From: DASPKX01 sp035627835
Lineage (GTDB): Bacteria > Verrucomicrobiota > Verrucomicrobiia > Limisphaerales > SXQI01
Length of the DNA stretch: 64,000 nt
Direction: 5' to 3'
Assembly (NCBI GenBank): GCA_035627835.1
Contig: DASPKX010000181.1
Coordinates: 1-64,000 of the forward strand
Shown here: piece after piece, positions 55,001-63,700 of the stretch
How the letters are laid out: every line of letters begins with the position of its first letter
How positions within the stretch are numbered: position 1 is the first letter of the stretch
The notes under the pieces: generated by a model
Databases searched by the model: none
What the model was told of the DNA's origin: nothing
Seen by the model: the letters and a program-made list of their open reading frames with translations, nothing else
Position numbers and translations under genes: made by a program

Positions 55001-55407
55001 AAGGGTTGGCGATGCCGCACGAGGAGAGTGAGTTCGCGCTGTCGTATTACAACACGCTAACGACCTGGATTAACATCGATGCGATGCTGAAGACGTTTCA
55101 GCTCACGCGGGAAGACCTCGCCGATGAGGGGAAAGTTACGGCCGCGGTGCGGGAGCTGAGTTACCGCATGCCGACTTACGTGACGCTTAAAGATGTGAAG
55201 CGGCGCTGGGGTCACGGGCAGGAGGACATTTTTCCGGTCATGCAGTTTGAGAAACTCTGGGGCGACATGACGGCTCTGCCGGAAGTGGATTCCAGGTTTG
55301 TGGTTGTGCCTCGTCCACGCGGGCAGCAGCTCAAGGATCAGGCCCAGCTTGATGGTTGGCTTCGCGACGGGTCGGCTGCCTACATCGAATCGATTTCAGC
55401 GCTGTAA
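52081..55407 (+). CDS. GHMP-kinase-like / UDPGP-type pyrophosphorylase fusion
   Basis: An 1108-aa cytoplasmic protein in three parts. Residues about 1-150 are helical and unassigned. Residues about 175-640 have the order of sugar GHMP kinases of the fucokinase type: RMDLSHSAWSDI (near 184), PKGSRLAVSTNLLAS (near 313), GGGWQDSGGVWPGIKLI (near 371) and GGMSGGGMGF (near 530). Residues about 690-1108 form a UDPGP-like nucleotidyltransferase with VVTLAAGVGSRW (near 737) and LHNIDTLGADVDPSLLG (near 917). Such a pair could phosphorylate a free sugar at C1 and then activate it with a nucleotide. In Bacteroides Fkp the two activities come in the opposite order. The kinase loop is degenerate (GSRLAVST where GSGLGTSS is usual), so kinase activity is doubtful. 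Confidence 0.75.
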   Translation: MSMAGTLVQLITSGDQDVRNRSLDRFCGSASADDLLAECEALETFRQASDNLYERVRALFFLYAIHRYHLPTKAGVAAAGHIPFEGYEQLLKRRFSEALGVFLKAQKEQGPSLSVSSALASAYHGLGFQTLADQVRKSVRSVRGNQWMFRIGHPMDQPLRIRPELKQRASEQALYPILRECTPVRMDLSHSAWSDIFFLGMDFPEGAQVLNVSIDLAVRGRDGKPRPPVEAYLRVIDEPVLRLTSIDLGATADIIDLPEVFDFAKDYLGLLKAAVIASGIVPPGLEGSGQNLSDLLEQLVGPGLGLEVVSNVNNIPKGSRLAVSTNLLASLISACMRATGQAKSLIGPLEESERRLVAARAILGEWIGGSGGGWQDSGGVWPGIKLIRGMLAEDGDVEFGTSRGRLLPSHQIFGEEEAPQAARTRLEESLVLVHGGMAQNVGPILEMVTEKYLLRSEKEWEGRQAAISGLKEIIAALGSGDAKKIGELTTGNFFGPIQTIIPWASTFYTETLIEKARAEFKEAFWGFWMLGGMSGGGMGFIFDPKVKQRAQDRMQEIMLQTKRDLEHALPFAMDPVVYDFAINQAGTSASLLEGDDALMPPTYYSLIVPALLRMDIRALTPVRRLELDRFGQACRVNPELGGTVQSLFDRLFPQLQKSKRGSQSLHSLLEENGFDRTQHEQVRADLRQGRIGLAQNRLPPSTTITDVEPGDVLDASNGIPDNARQLGLESLKRGEVAVVTLAAGVGSRWTQGAGVVKALHPFCKLKGRHRTFIEVHLAKSRRISRLAGTAIPHIVTTSYLTHEPIAEYLSRQNNYGYDGPVILSAGRSIGLRMVPMVRDLRFAWEVMPQQTLDEQAQKVRKSVRAALMEWARKTGEGSDYTENVPLQCLHPVGHWYEPPNLLRNGTLLRLLKERPQLKHLLLHNIDTLGADVDPSLLGLHIESGAGLTFEVITRKIEDRGGGLARVNGQVRLVEGLAMPHEESEFALSYYNTLTTWINIDAMLKTFQLTREDLADEGKVTAAVRELSYRMPTYVTLKDVKRRWGHGQEDIFPVMQFEKLWGDMTALPEVDSRFVVVPRPRGQQLKDQAQLDGWLRDGSAAYIESISAL

Positions 55408-55464
55408 GCGGACCGCTGCTGCAAAAGCATTGAAACGGGGGCGCAGGTTGCCTAACGTTCAGGC

Positions 55465-56460
55465 ATGAAATCCCTGCGCCATTTTTTGGCAACGCTTGCG
55501 CTCTTTTGCATGGGCGTAACTTGCGTCACCGGAGCCACAGCAGATAAGACGCTGACCATCGCTGTCATTCCCAAAGGGACCACCCATGAGTTTTGGAAAT
55601 CGATACATGCTGGCGCAGTGAAGGCGGAGCGTGAGTTGAACGCGAAGGGGACGAAGGTCAAGGTGATCTGGCAGGGCCCGCTCCGCGAGGATGACCGGGA
55701 TCAACAGATCCAGGTGGTGGAGAATTTTATGGCCCGACGCGCGAGCGGGATCGTGTTGGCGCCGTTGGATTCGCAGGCCCTGGTGCGTCCGGTGAACAGC
55801 GCGGCCCAGGCAAAGGTGCCGGTGGTGATCATTGACTCCGGATTGAAGACGGACAAATACGTCAGCTTTGTTTCGACGGATAACTTCAAAGGGGGGCAAT
55901 TGGCTGGCGAGCATTTGGCAAAGCTGCTCGGCGGAAAAGGGAATGTGATTTTGCTGCGCTACGCGGTGGGCTCCGCGAGCACGGAGGAACGCGAGGCTGG
56001 TTTCCTGGATGCGCTCAAGAAGCATAAAGACATCAAGATCATTTCGTCCGACCAACACGCCGGTGTAACGCGTGAGACGGCTTACCAGGTCGCTCAGAAC
56101 CTGCTGAACCGTTACGGGCGCGAAGTCAACGGGGTGTTCGCTCCCAATGAAACTTCCACGATCGCCATGACGAAGGCCTTGCGCGACATCGGCAAAGGCG
56201 AAGGGCTGGTGAAGATGGTTGGGTTCGACGCGGGCTCGCAATCTGTGCAGGACATGAAGGATGGAGATGTGCAGGGGCTAGTGGTGCAGAACCCAATGAA
56301 GATGGGTTACCTGGGCGTGATGACGATGGCGCAGCATCTCAGCGGGCAGAAGGTGGAGAAGCGGATCGACACAGGCGTGACGATGGTTAGCCCGGAGAAC
56401 ATGAACAGCCCTGAAGTGAAGGAGCTGCTGCAACCGCCCTTGAAGGAGTATTTGGATTAA
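55465..56460 (+). CDS. Sugar ABC transporter substrate-binding protein (RbsB-like)
   Basis: A 331-aa periplasmic binding protein with a signal peptide (KSLRHFLATLALFCMGVTCVTGA). It belongs to the ribose/galactose-binding family (type I fold): TIAVIPKGTTHEFWKSIHAG, QIQVVENFMARRASGIVLAP, VVIIDSGLKTDKYVSFVSTD, VNGVFAPNETSTIAMTKAL and MVGFDAGSQSVQDMKDGDVQ. It should capture a monosaccharide or polyol and deliver it to the permease encoded 5 bp downstream. The exact sugar is unknown. It begins 57 bp after the fusion gene and may share its transcript. Confidence 0.9.
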   Translation: MKSLRHFLATLALFCMGVTCVTGATADKTLTIAVIPKGTTHEFWKSIHAGAVKAERELNAKGTKVKVIWQGPLREDDRDQQIQVVENFMARRASGIVLAPLDSQALVRPVNSAAQAKVPVVIIDSGLKTDKYVSFVSTDNFKGGQLAGEHLAKLLGGKGNVILLRYAVGSASTEEREAGFLDALKKHKDIKIISSDQHAGVTRETAYQVAQNLLNRYGREVNGVFAPNETSTIAMTKALRDIGKGEGLVKMVGFDAGSQSVQDMKDGDVQGLVVQNPMKMGYLGVMTMAQHLSGQKVEKRIDTGVTMVSPENMNSPEVKELLQPPLKEYLD

Positions 56461-56465
56461 GCTGG

Positions 56466-57488
56466 ATGGATGCGCAGGCTTTATCGTCCACAGCCGCGCC
56501 GCGCATGAGCGGGGCTGGGGCAAATCGGCAGAAGATTTCGGCGATCTTAAACGCAGTTGGCCCGTTCTTTGGCTTGCTGCTGGTGATTGGCTTATTCTCC
56601 GCTGACAGCGAGGTGCGGCAGTATTTCCTAACGGGGCCCAACTTCAAAATCATTCTGACGCAAACGGTCATCGTGGCCATTGGCGCGCTCGGAATGACCA
56701 TGATCATCGTCAGCGGCGGCATTGACTTGAGCGTCGGATCCACAGTGGCGCTTTGCAGTGTTGTCGGAGCGACAGCGTTGGTGAAGGAGTATTCGGCAGG
56801 GGCCGCGATAGCCGCGACGATCCTGACCGGAGGGTTGATCGGGCTAATTAACGGATCGGTAATTGCGGGGTTCCGCATGATGCCCTTTATTGTGACGCTC
56901 GGGATGATGGGGATCGCGCGGGGCTCGGCGAAGTGGATGTCCGGGAGCCAAACGGTGAATCCGCCAGAGACGCCGGTGAACAGCATCATGGCGCTTGTGA
57001 ACCCCGATCAATTGTTTCCCCTGCCGCATGGTGTTTGGGTCGCCATTGCGTTGGCCATAGCTCTGTCTGTGGTGATGAAGAGAACAGTTTTTGGGCAACA
57101 CCTCTTCGCGATTGGCTCGAATGAAGCGACCGCGCGCTTGTGCGGCATTCCAGTGCAATTCCGGAAGATGGTGATTTACGGACTGGCTGGGTTGTTTTTT
57201 GGTTTGGCGGGATTGATGCAGTTGTCGCGCTTGACCCAAGGAGATCCGACTGTGGCGATCGGATTGGAGTTGGACATTATCGCGGCGGTGGTAATCGGCG
57301 GGGCGAGCTTGAATGGGGGCACCGGAAGCATCCTGGGATCGATGATTGGGGCGCTGATTATGGCGGTGCTGCGCAACGGGTCGAACCAGATGGGTTGGCC
57401 GACCTACATGCAGGAGATCATCATCGGCGTCGTGATCATCCTCGCGGTCGGGTTGGACAAGCTCCGGCAGTGGCGGCAATCGCGGTAA
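56466..57488 (+). CDS. Sugar ABC transporter permease (RbsC-like)
   Basis: A 340-aa inner-membrane protein of the RbsC/AraH family with some eight to ten hydrophobic segments. Landmarks: MTMIIVSGGIDLSVGSTVAL early, GTVFGQHLFAIGSNEATARL-like segment (VFGQHLFAIGSNEATARLCG), and AAVVIGGASLNGGTGSILGS near the coupling region. It lies 5 bp after the binding-protein gene. The ATPase (RbsA type, about 500 aa) that normally sits between or beside these two genes is absent from the window, so the pair must borrow an ATPase encoded elsewhere. Confidence 0.92.
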   Translation: MDAQALSSTAAPRMSGAGANRQKISAILNAVGPFFGLLLVIGLFSADSEVRQYFLTGPNFKIILTQTVIVAIGALGMTMIIVSGGIDLSVGSTVALCSVVGATALVKEYSAGAAIAATILTGGLIGLINGSVIAGFRMMPFIVTLGMMGIARGSAKWMSGSQTVNPPETPVNSIMALVNPDQLFPLPHGVWVAIALAIALSVVMKRTVFGQHLFAIGSNEATARLCGIPVQFRKMVIYGLAGLFFGLAGLMQLSRLTQGDPTVAIGLELDIIAAVVIGGASLNGGTGSILGSMIGALIMAVLRNGSNQMGWPTYMQEIIIGVVIILAVGLDKLRQWRQSR

Positions 57489-57532
57489 GTTCCGGAATTG
57501 TCAGACTCGACCTGAGCGCCTAACCTGCGGCT

Positions 57533-58762
57533 GTGAACTCCCCTGCCCTCCAGGCTGCCGCGCTTGCCGCGGATCCGCCCGCAGCCACAGCGTCCCCTTC
57601 ACGCCTGGCCTCCATCGACGCGTACCGGGGGCTGGTCATGCTGTTGATGATTGGGGAGGTGCTTTCGTTCCACCGCGTTTCGGACGCGCTGCCGGACAGT
57701 TCATTCTGGAAGTTTCTGGCCTTCCATCAATCACATGTGGAATGGGTGGGCTGCTCGTTGCATGACCTGATTCAGCCATCGTTTTCATTTCTCGTTGGTG
57801 TGGCGTTGCCGTTCTCGCTGATGAGCCGCGCTGCGCGCGGGCAAAGTGAGGGAAGCATGTTTGGACATGCAGTCATGCGCGCGGTGATCTTGATATTCCT
57901 TGGCATATTCCTTCGATCAATTGGTCGGGCGCAGACAAACTTCACATTCGAAGACACGCTGACGCAGATTGGGCTCGGTTACGTGTTCCTCTATTTGATC
58001 GGCAGGAAGTCCGAGCGATTTCAATGGGGCTCTGTGGCTGCGATTCTGTTCGGATACTGGCTCGCGTTTGCTTTGTATCCTTTGCCGGGGCCGGACTTTG
58101 ATTGGGCAAAGGCCGGCGTCGCGGCGGATTGGCCGCATCACCTGAGCGGGTTCGCGGCGCATTGGAATAAAAACACGAACGCGGCGTGGGCGTTCGACAC
58201 CTGGTTCCTGAACCTGTTCCCACGAGAGAAGCCGTTTCTGTTTAACGGCGGCGGATACAGCACGCTGAGCTTTATTCCAACATTGGCCACCATGGTGTTG
58301 GGGTCCATTGCTGGAGGGTGGTTGCTGCGCGCGGGAGAGCCGATGCAGAAGGCGAAGAAGCTGGCGCTTGCGGGAGTGATCGCGCTGGCTGTTGGCTGGG
58401 CTTTGAATGCCTCAGGCATTTGCCCGAACGTGAAGAAGATCTGGACGCCGACTTGGACCATTTTTAGCGCGGGCTGGTGTTTTCTGTTTCTGGCTGGTTT
58501 CTACGCTCTGCTGGATGTGAAGGGAGCCAAGCGCTGGGCGTTCTTCCTGATCGTTATTGGCATGAACTCAATTGCCGCTTACTGCATGGAATGGTTGTTC
58601 GTCGGGTTCATTCGCCGGTCACTGGACACTCACCTCGGCAAAGGATACGTGAATATTTTCGGAGCGCCGTATGCGAGCCTGGTGCAAGGGGCTGCCGTCA
58701 TCACCATTCTGTGGCTGATCCTGTACTGGATGCAGAAGAGGCGGATCTTCATCAAAGTTTGA
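57533..58762 (+). CDS. DUF5009 / HGSNAT-like membrane acyltransferase
   Basis: A 409-aa membrane protein starting at GTG 57533. It has the DUF5009 pattern related to heparan-alpha-glucosaminide N-acetyltransferase: RLASIDAYRGLVMLLMIGEV at the start of the first membrane segment, LHDLIQPSFSFLVGVALPFS, a loop DTLTQIGLGYVFLYLIG, and a late GMNSIAAYCMEWLFVGF. About ten membrane segments are visible. In the human relative, an acetyl group is moved across the membrane onto a terminal glucosamine. Here the acceptor is unknown, but a sugar is likely given the family and the preceding sugar-transport genes. Confidence 0.85.
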   Translation: MNSPALQAAALAADPPAATASPSRLASIDAYRGLVMLLMIGEVLSFHRVSDALPDSSFWKFLAFHQSHVEWVGCSLHDLIQPSFSFLVGVALPFSLMSRAARGQSEGSMFGHAVMRAVILIFLGIFLRSIGRAQTNFTFEDTLTQIGLGYVFLYLIGRKSERFQWGSVAAILFGYWLAFALYPLPGPDFDWAKAGVAADWPHHLSGFAAHWNKNTNAAWAFDTWFLNLFPREKPFLFNGGGYSTLSFIPTLATMVLGSIAGGWLLRAGEPMQKAKKLALAGVIALAVGWALNASGICPNVKKIWTPTWTIFSAGWCFLFLAGFYALLDVKGAKRWAFFLIVIGMNSIAAYCMEWLFVGFIRRSLDTHLGKGYVNIFGAPYASLVQGAAVITILWLILYWMQKRRIFIKV

Positions 58763-58791
58763 TCTGGTTGACAGGCGCATTCCTTCGCCTC

Positions 58792-58941
58792 ATGCTGCGC
58801 TTAATGTTCGTTGTAGCGGGATATTTTAATCGTGGCGCGCGTCCAATGCTGGGCGTGGCTACTCCCGCTTTTAAGAAAGCCCCCAAGGCAGCCATTTGGC
58901 GCAAAGCGCACCTGGCCATTGGAAAGGGCTCTTCAGAATAG
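58792..58941 (+). CDS. Possible small protein (49 aa)
   Basis: A short ORF from ATG 58792 to a stop 22 bp before a clear intrinsic terminator. The product has a brief hydrophobic start (MLRLMFVVAGYF) and a basic remainder (AFKKAPKAAIWRKAHLAIGK), which could be membrane-associated. There is no evident ribosome-binding site, and I do not recognise it. Support comes only from its placement directly before the terminator. Confidence 0.25.
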   Translation: MLRLMFVVAGYFNRGARPMLGVATPAFKKAPKAAIWRKAHLAIGKGSSE

Positions 58942-58962
58942 ATTAACCATCCAGAATTTCTG

Positions 58963-58996
58963 AATCCCTGTTCCAAATAAGGAGCAGGGATTTTTT
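58963..58996 (+). terminator. Intrinsic terminator
   Basis: ATCCCTG (58964-58970) pairs with CAGGGAT (58985-58991), with extra TCC/GGA pairing inside the loop, followed by TTTTTT. It closes the plus-strand transcript that contains the acyltransferase gene and separates it from the EamA gene. Confidence 0.85.
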
Positions 58997-59071
58997 ATTT
59001 ATGGGCATAAGACTAATCAGAGGGGCGGTTGCAAGTGGCAGCCAGGCATCGGAGGATGCAGGGAGGCAAAG

Positions 59072-59950
59072 ATGACCCTAGCTATCGCCATCGTTATCAC
59101 GTTGTTGCTTTGGGCATCGTCGTTCACCGCCATAAAAGCGGCGTTAACGGAGTTCAGCCCGATGCACCTGGCGACGTTCCGCTTCGGGGTGGCGTCGCTG
59201 GTGTTGGTGGCGATTGCGATGTTCAAGCGCGTCCGGGTTCCGGATGCGGCGGATGTGCCGACAATCATTTTGGCCGGGCTGCTGGGGATCACGGGATACC
59301 ATGCTGCGTTGAACTTTGGGCAGATGACGGTGAGCGCGGGCGCAGCAAGCTTCGTCGTGAACACGGTGCCGCTTTTCACGACGCTGCTGGCCGCAGGCTT
59401 TCTCGGTGAAAAGCCGCCGAGCAAAACCGTCATTGGGCTATTGGTGAGCTTCTCCGGCGTGCTCGTAATCGCGATGAGCGAAAGCAAAGGGTTCAGCTTG
59501 AATCGGGGCGCGGTCCTCATCCTGATCGCGGCCCTGTTCCAAAGCGGGTATATCGTTTTGCAAAAGCCATTGTTGAAGAAATACAGTGTGCTGGAGGTTG
59601 TTTGCTACACCATCTGGGCGGGAACCGCGGGGCTGTCGTTGTTTGGGCCCGGGACTGTGGCCGAGGTGAGCCATGCGTCGGCGAAAGCCGCGATGTATGT
59701 GATTTACCTCGCGATCTTCCCCGGCGTGGTGGCAGGACTGACCTGGTCGGCAATGGTCGCGCGCTTGCCCGCGTCGCAGGCGGTAAGTTTCCTTTATGTG
59801 GTGCCAGCGCTTTCAATCGTCGTGGCGTGGGTTTGGTTGCGCGAGCTGCCGACGTTGGGATCCATTGTTGGAGGCTTGGTGATTCTTGCAGGAGTTGCCA
59901 TCGTGAACCACGCGAAGTTAAAGGCCCATTTGGTGGCAGCGGCGAAGTAG
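59072..59950 (+). CDS. EamA-family (DMT) transporter
   Basis: A 292-aa inner-membrane protein with two EamA repeats of about five membrane segments each. The first begins LAIAIVITLLLWASSFTAIK with the typical Trp and Ser near the first segment. The second begins NRGAVLILIAALFQSGYIVL. RhaT/YdcZ-like features such as FLGEKPPSKTVIGLLVSFSG and SIVGGLVILAGV end each half. Members export amino acids or other metabolites; the substrate is not predictable. It has a strong Shine-Dalgarno sequence, and its stop lies 8 bp before the glycosylase gene. Confidence 0.9.
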   Translation: MTLAIAIVITLLLWASSFTAIKAALTEFSPMHLATFRFGVASLVLVAIAMFKRVRVPDAADVPTIILAGLLGITGYHAALNFGQMTVSAGAASFVVNTVPLFTTLLAAGFLGEKPPSKTVIGLLVSFSGVLVIAMSESKGFSLNRGAVLILIAALFQSGYIVLQKPLLKKYSVLEVVCYTIWAGTAGLSLFGPGTVAEVSHASAKAAMYVIYLAIFPGVVAGLTWSAMVARLPASQAVSFLYVVPALSIVVAWVWLRELPTLGSIVGGLVILAGVAIVNHAKLKAHLVAAAK

Positions 59951-59958
59951 GAGGGAAA

Positions 59959-60756
59959 ATGCCAGAACTCGCGGAAGTAGAGTTTTACAGGACGCAGTGG
60001 AACGACGGGCTTGGGAAGAAGGTGCTGCGTGTCGCTCTTCACGGAGATAAACGGATCTTCCGAGGAACGGACGTGGAGGGGCTTGAACGAGTTCTGGCCG
60101 GCAGCGTTCTAAAATCATCTGAAGCACGCGGGAAGCAGATGCTATTTCGCTTCACGAAGGATGCGTGGCTGGGCTTGCACCTCGGCATGACCGGGAAACT
60201 GACCACGGCTCCTGCGGATCACGCACCAGCCAAGCACGAGCACCTGGTTCTGTTCCAAAAGGAGCGCGCGCTGGTTTTTGAGGACATGCGGCAGTTCGGT
60301 CGCGTGCACTTCCATCAAGGGAAGGAGGCTCCCGCGTGGTGGGCCGAGATCGGAGTGGCCCCGAACGATCCGGAGTTCACGTTGGAATTGATGCGGGCGT
60401 TTTTGGCGCGGCGACCGAAGTTGACGGTTAAAGCCGTGCTGCTCGTGCAGGAGGGGTTCCCTGGCATCGGCAATTGGATGGCTGATGAAATTTTATGGCG
60501 CGCCGGCATTCAGCCAGCTCGCCTGGTGCGAGATCTTTCCGAAGAAGCAAGCGCGCGGCTGTGGAAAGAGACGCGCTACGTGGCGAGAGAAGCGTTGAAG
60601 AAGATCGGCAAGAAGTTCGGCGATCCACCTAAAGGATGGCTCTTCCATGAACGCTGGTCGCGGAAGGGTGTGTGCCCAAAGCACGACACACCTCTTGAGC
60701 GTGCAACCATCGGCGGACGCACCACCGCCTGGTGCGCCCGGTGTCAGCCTTCGTAG
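59959..60756 (+). CDS. mutM: Formamidopyrimidine-DNA glycosylase family protein
   Basis: A 265-aa DNA repair enzyme from ATG 59959, preceded by GGAGGG. The N-terminal MPELAEVEFYR gives the catalytic Pro2 and Glu3 after Met removal. Lys in ARGKQMLFRF matches the catalytic Lys of the family, and GIGNWMADEILWRAGIQP is the helix-two-turn-helix. The enzyme removes oxidised purines such as 8-oxoguanine and nicks the strand. The C-terminal zinc finger reads CPKHDTPLERATIGGRTTAW then CARC, so the second zinc ligand is His, not Cys. The very long open frame upstream of 59959 is a shadow of the EamA gene. Its TAG abuts the TAG of the convergent gene (TAGCTA). Confidence 0.9.
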   Translation: MPELAEVEFYRTQWNDGLGKKVLRVALHGDKRIFRGTDVEGLERVLAGSVLKSSEARGKQMLFRFTKDAWLGLHLGMTGKLTTAPADHAPAKHEHLVLFQKERALVFEDMRQFGRVHFHQGKEAPAWWAEIGVAPNDPEFTLELMRAFLARRPKLTVKAVLLVQEGFPGIGNWMADEILWRAGIQPARLVRDLSEEASARLWKETRYVAREALKKIGKKFGDPPKGWLFHERWSRKGVCPKHDTPLERATIGGRTTAWCARCQPS

Positions 60757-63700
60757 CTATTCCTTGAGCCGAGCGCCGATAGTCGCCAATGGCGCAAGCC
60801 GATCGACATGTGAGTCTTTGGCCGCCCAGACGATGCTTCGGAAGACAAGGACTCGGAAAAGAGGATCATCAAAGGTCCAGGTGTAGTGCCCCGGAATGCA
60901 GCCAACAATGCGGCTTTGGTTTCGCTGCAGGGTCCAGAGCTGCGGTTGAGGCGCGTTATCTTCCTTCGAGTTTGCCAGCACGGTCAGGCGCGACGTGTCC
61001 CCGCGCATGGCCCAGTAGCTTTCGTCTGTGAAACGAAGCGTTGGAAAGCCTTTCGTAATAGGGTGCTGCGGCTGAGAAAAGACGAGGTCCAATTCACCGT
61101 GGCGGAACCGTGAACCGAGAGTGAAGGCCAGGCCGACGCGTTCAGCGACACCAGCGGGATCTTTGCCTCCATCCACAGCGTAGTGAATGTAAACAGCGCC
61201 ACCGCCGCGGGTGTGGTATTTGTCCATGGCAGTGGCAGACTCCCCACTCCACCCGGGGTTTGCGTTGTAGAAAACCGAAACATCCGCCCAGTCGAGCAGA
61301 TCGGCCTTGGGGAAGCCCATGGAAGATTTCACTTCGACCTTTTCCGCCAGAGGGAGCAAGCGCGACCAACGATCGATCCAGAGAGGATAATCGTGCTCGT
61401 CCGGGCCATGATCTTTAGGGCCCGCAACCAGCAGAATGCGCAGTGGCTTGAGTGTATCCGGGGTTGGCTCGGCAGATTGAAGAACTGCGGCCAGTTCCGC
61501 AGCGGAACGAGCGCCCGGCATGGGAGGATCGGTGCGCGTGATCGGCGCAGGCTCCAGCGGGCTCACCAGCAGATAGGTGAGAAGGTCTTCGACCTGCTCA
61601 TTTGTGAGCCGCTCGCGGAAACCTTCAGGCATCAAGGAGCCTTTCACCGGCTCGATACTTTTAATTTCTGAACGTGCGAAGACGTTGCTGGCGCCTGCTG
61701 GCAGTGCGAGAACCACACGCTCAGCATTCGCGCTGGCGATCATGCCGGAGATGGAGACGCCGTTATTCAGGTGGAGAACGGAGCCGGGTTGATCCGGGTT
61801 GATGGTGGCCGAGGGTTGGAAGATGTCTTTCAGGACGGACTCACGATCGCGGTGAACAAGGTTCGAGAGATCGGGGCCGAAGGCGAAACCTTCGTTGCGA
61901 AGCTTGTGGCAAGTGGCGCATCCGGCTTCCCCGTTGAAGATCTCCCGGCCTTTGAGCCAGTTCCCCTTAACATCTGTGCGAGCCGCCGCGAGACCTTTAG
62001 CGGGGGCGGATTCAAACTCGGTCCAAGGCACGAAAGCACGAGCGGTGGAGAGTTGGCGTTTGAGTTCGCCCTTCGCTAGGTAGAGGCCCACATCTCTGGA
62101 AGAGGCGGAATCTCGCTCGTGCTTATAACCGCGGTGTGAGCCTTCCCCGGCGCTCAAAGGAACGGTTTTTCCTGAAGCAGAGACGAGATCAAAGCGGGTC
62201 GAAGCAAACTTGTCGGCGGACATATCCCAATCGAGTTTGGAGCCAGGTTGCACGGTCGGAACGTAGGGATTCGAGATGTCCACTTTGCCCGCGAGCGTGA
62301 CCTTGGCATTGGAGGATGATGCCGCTTTGAAGAACGCTTCGTGTTCCGCAGAACCTTTCATCAGCTCAGCGCTCGCGCTGAGTGATGGGTGCGGCAGGAC
62401 TGTGGTGATTTGGGATCCACTGCCCTCACCCGCGGTGGCAACGACCCCGTTTAGCGTCAGGACCAAATCGATTTCGGGGCTTTGTTCGATTGGGCCTTTC
62501 ACGCGCCATGCTTCTGGCAGCGGGAGCGTTATAGCGTACGGCGCATTGTGAGTTACGCGGGGGACGCGCAGGATCATGGTGCGCCGGTCATTGGAAATGC
62601 TGAAGCCAAGCAACTCCACCCAGCGGCGTGGCGTGGACATCTGGTCACGGATGACCTGGTAACCGGGGCGCATGATCTCGAAGCGGTCCCCTGCTCCAAC
62701 GAACTCGCCGGTTTCGATTTTGATCTTCGACTTGGCGTTTGCCCAGTCGCCCGGATTTAAAGGTTTGTCGAAGGCAATCCGGAATTCGTCGGAAGCTGAA
62801 GCCCAGGCATGCACCGGCTGAGGCAGAGCTTTGGCTGTATAACGCACTTTGAAAATACGCCCTTCACCGCTAGGGCCGGTGCCCCAATCGGGCGGTCCGC
62901 TATGACATGCAAGCAGCAAGTCACCGGCAGGGGTGACGCAGGCGTCCACTAAAAGATTGGTTAAGGACGCGATTTGATAATTCAGGGCGACATAACCCAG
63001 CTCGGTTTTGGCGAGCCTGGTCCGGTAGAGTTTGCCGCGCGATTCGCCGCACACGAGCGCGTCACCCTCCCAATGCGCCGGGCCAAAGATCGGGCCGCCA
63101 TTAACCGGTTCGTTGAAGACCATGCCGACAGTGCTTTGGTGCTGGGGGCCATATTCATAAACAGCGGGTTGATCACGGACGTCCGGGAGATGTTTTGGAT
63201 GGCGCGGTGGAAAGCCGTAGTGCTTGCCGCGCTCGATGTGGAGAAGTTCATCAAAGGGATTGCCGTTCGGGAGCCAGGTGGCGCCTTCCTGCTCTGTGGC
63301 AAAGAGGTCGCCGTGGCGGTTGAAGGCGAGCGCGCAGGTGAAGCGGACTCCAGTGCAGATGGTTTCCTGCGTTTTGAAATCGGCGCTGAGGCGTTGGATG
63401 GTGCCGAACGCTTCGTTGATGTTGTAACCCGATTTGCCTGTTGCGGGATCGATGAGGTAGCCGTTGGCGAAGTTGGCGGTGCCCCGGCCGAAGTAGATGG
63501 AGCCGTCCTTCGGATCAATGGCCAGGCCGACAGTGTCCACTGCCTGGAAAATCTCCTTCCAACCACCGGCGACGACTTGCTCCTCCTCCGCTTTGCCGTC
63601 TCTATCCTTGTCGATGAAGAAGGAAATCTTCCCTTTGCTGGCGACAAAGACCCCATCCCCGCGCGGGTCGTGCCTCGCCGTTAATGCCATGCCGATTGGG

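Larger units (their letters stand above)
58763..59071. other. Intergenic region before the EamA gene
   Basis: Holds a possible 49-codon ORF (58792-58941), an intrinsic terminator (58963-58996) and the EamA leader with a good ribosome-binding site GGGAGG at 59061-59066, 5 bases before the ATG. Nothing else is apparent. Confidence 0.6.

Noticed and set aside
59602..59958. Extending the MutM-like protein 119 codons upstream
   Set aside because: The extension overlaps the EamA gene out of frame, and the enzyme requires Pro right after the initiator Met at 59959.
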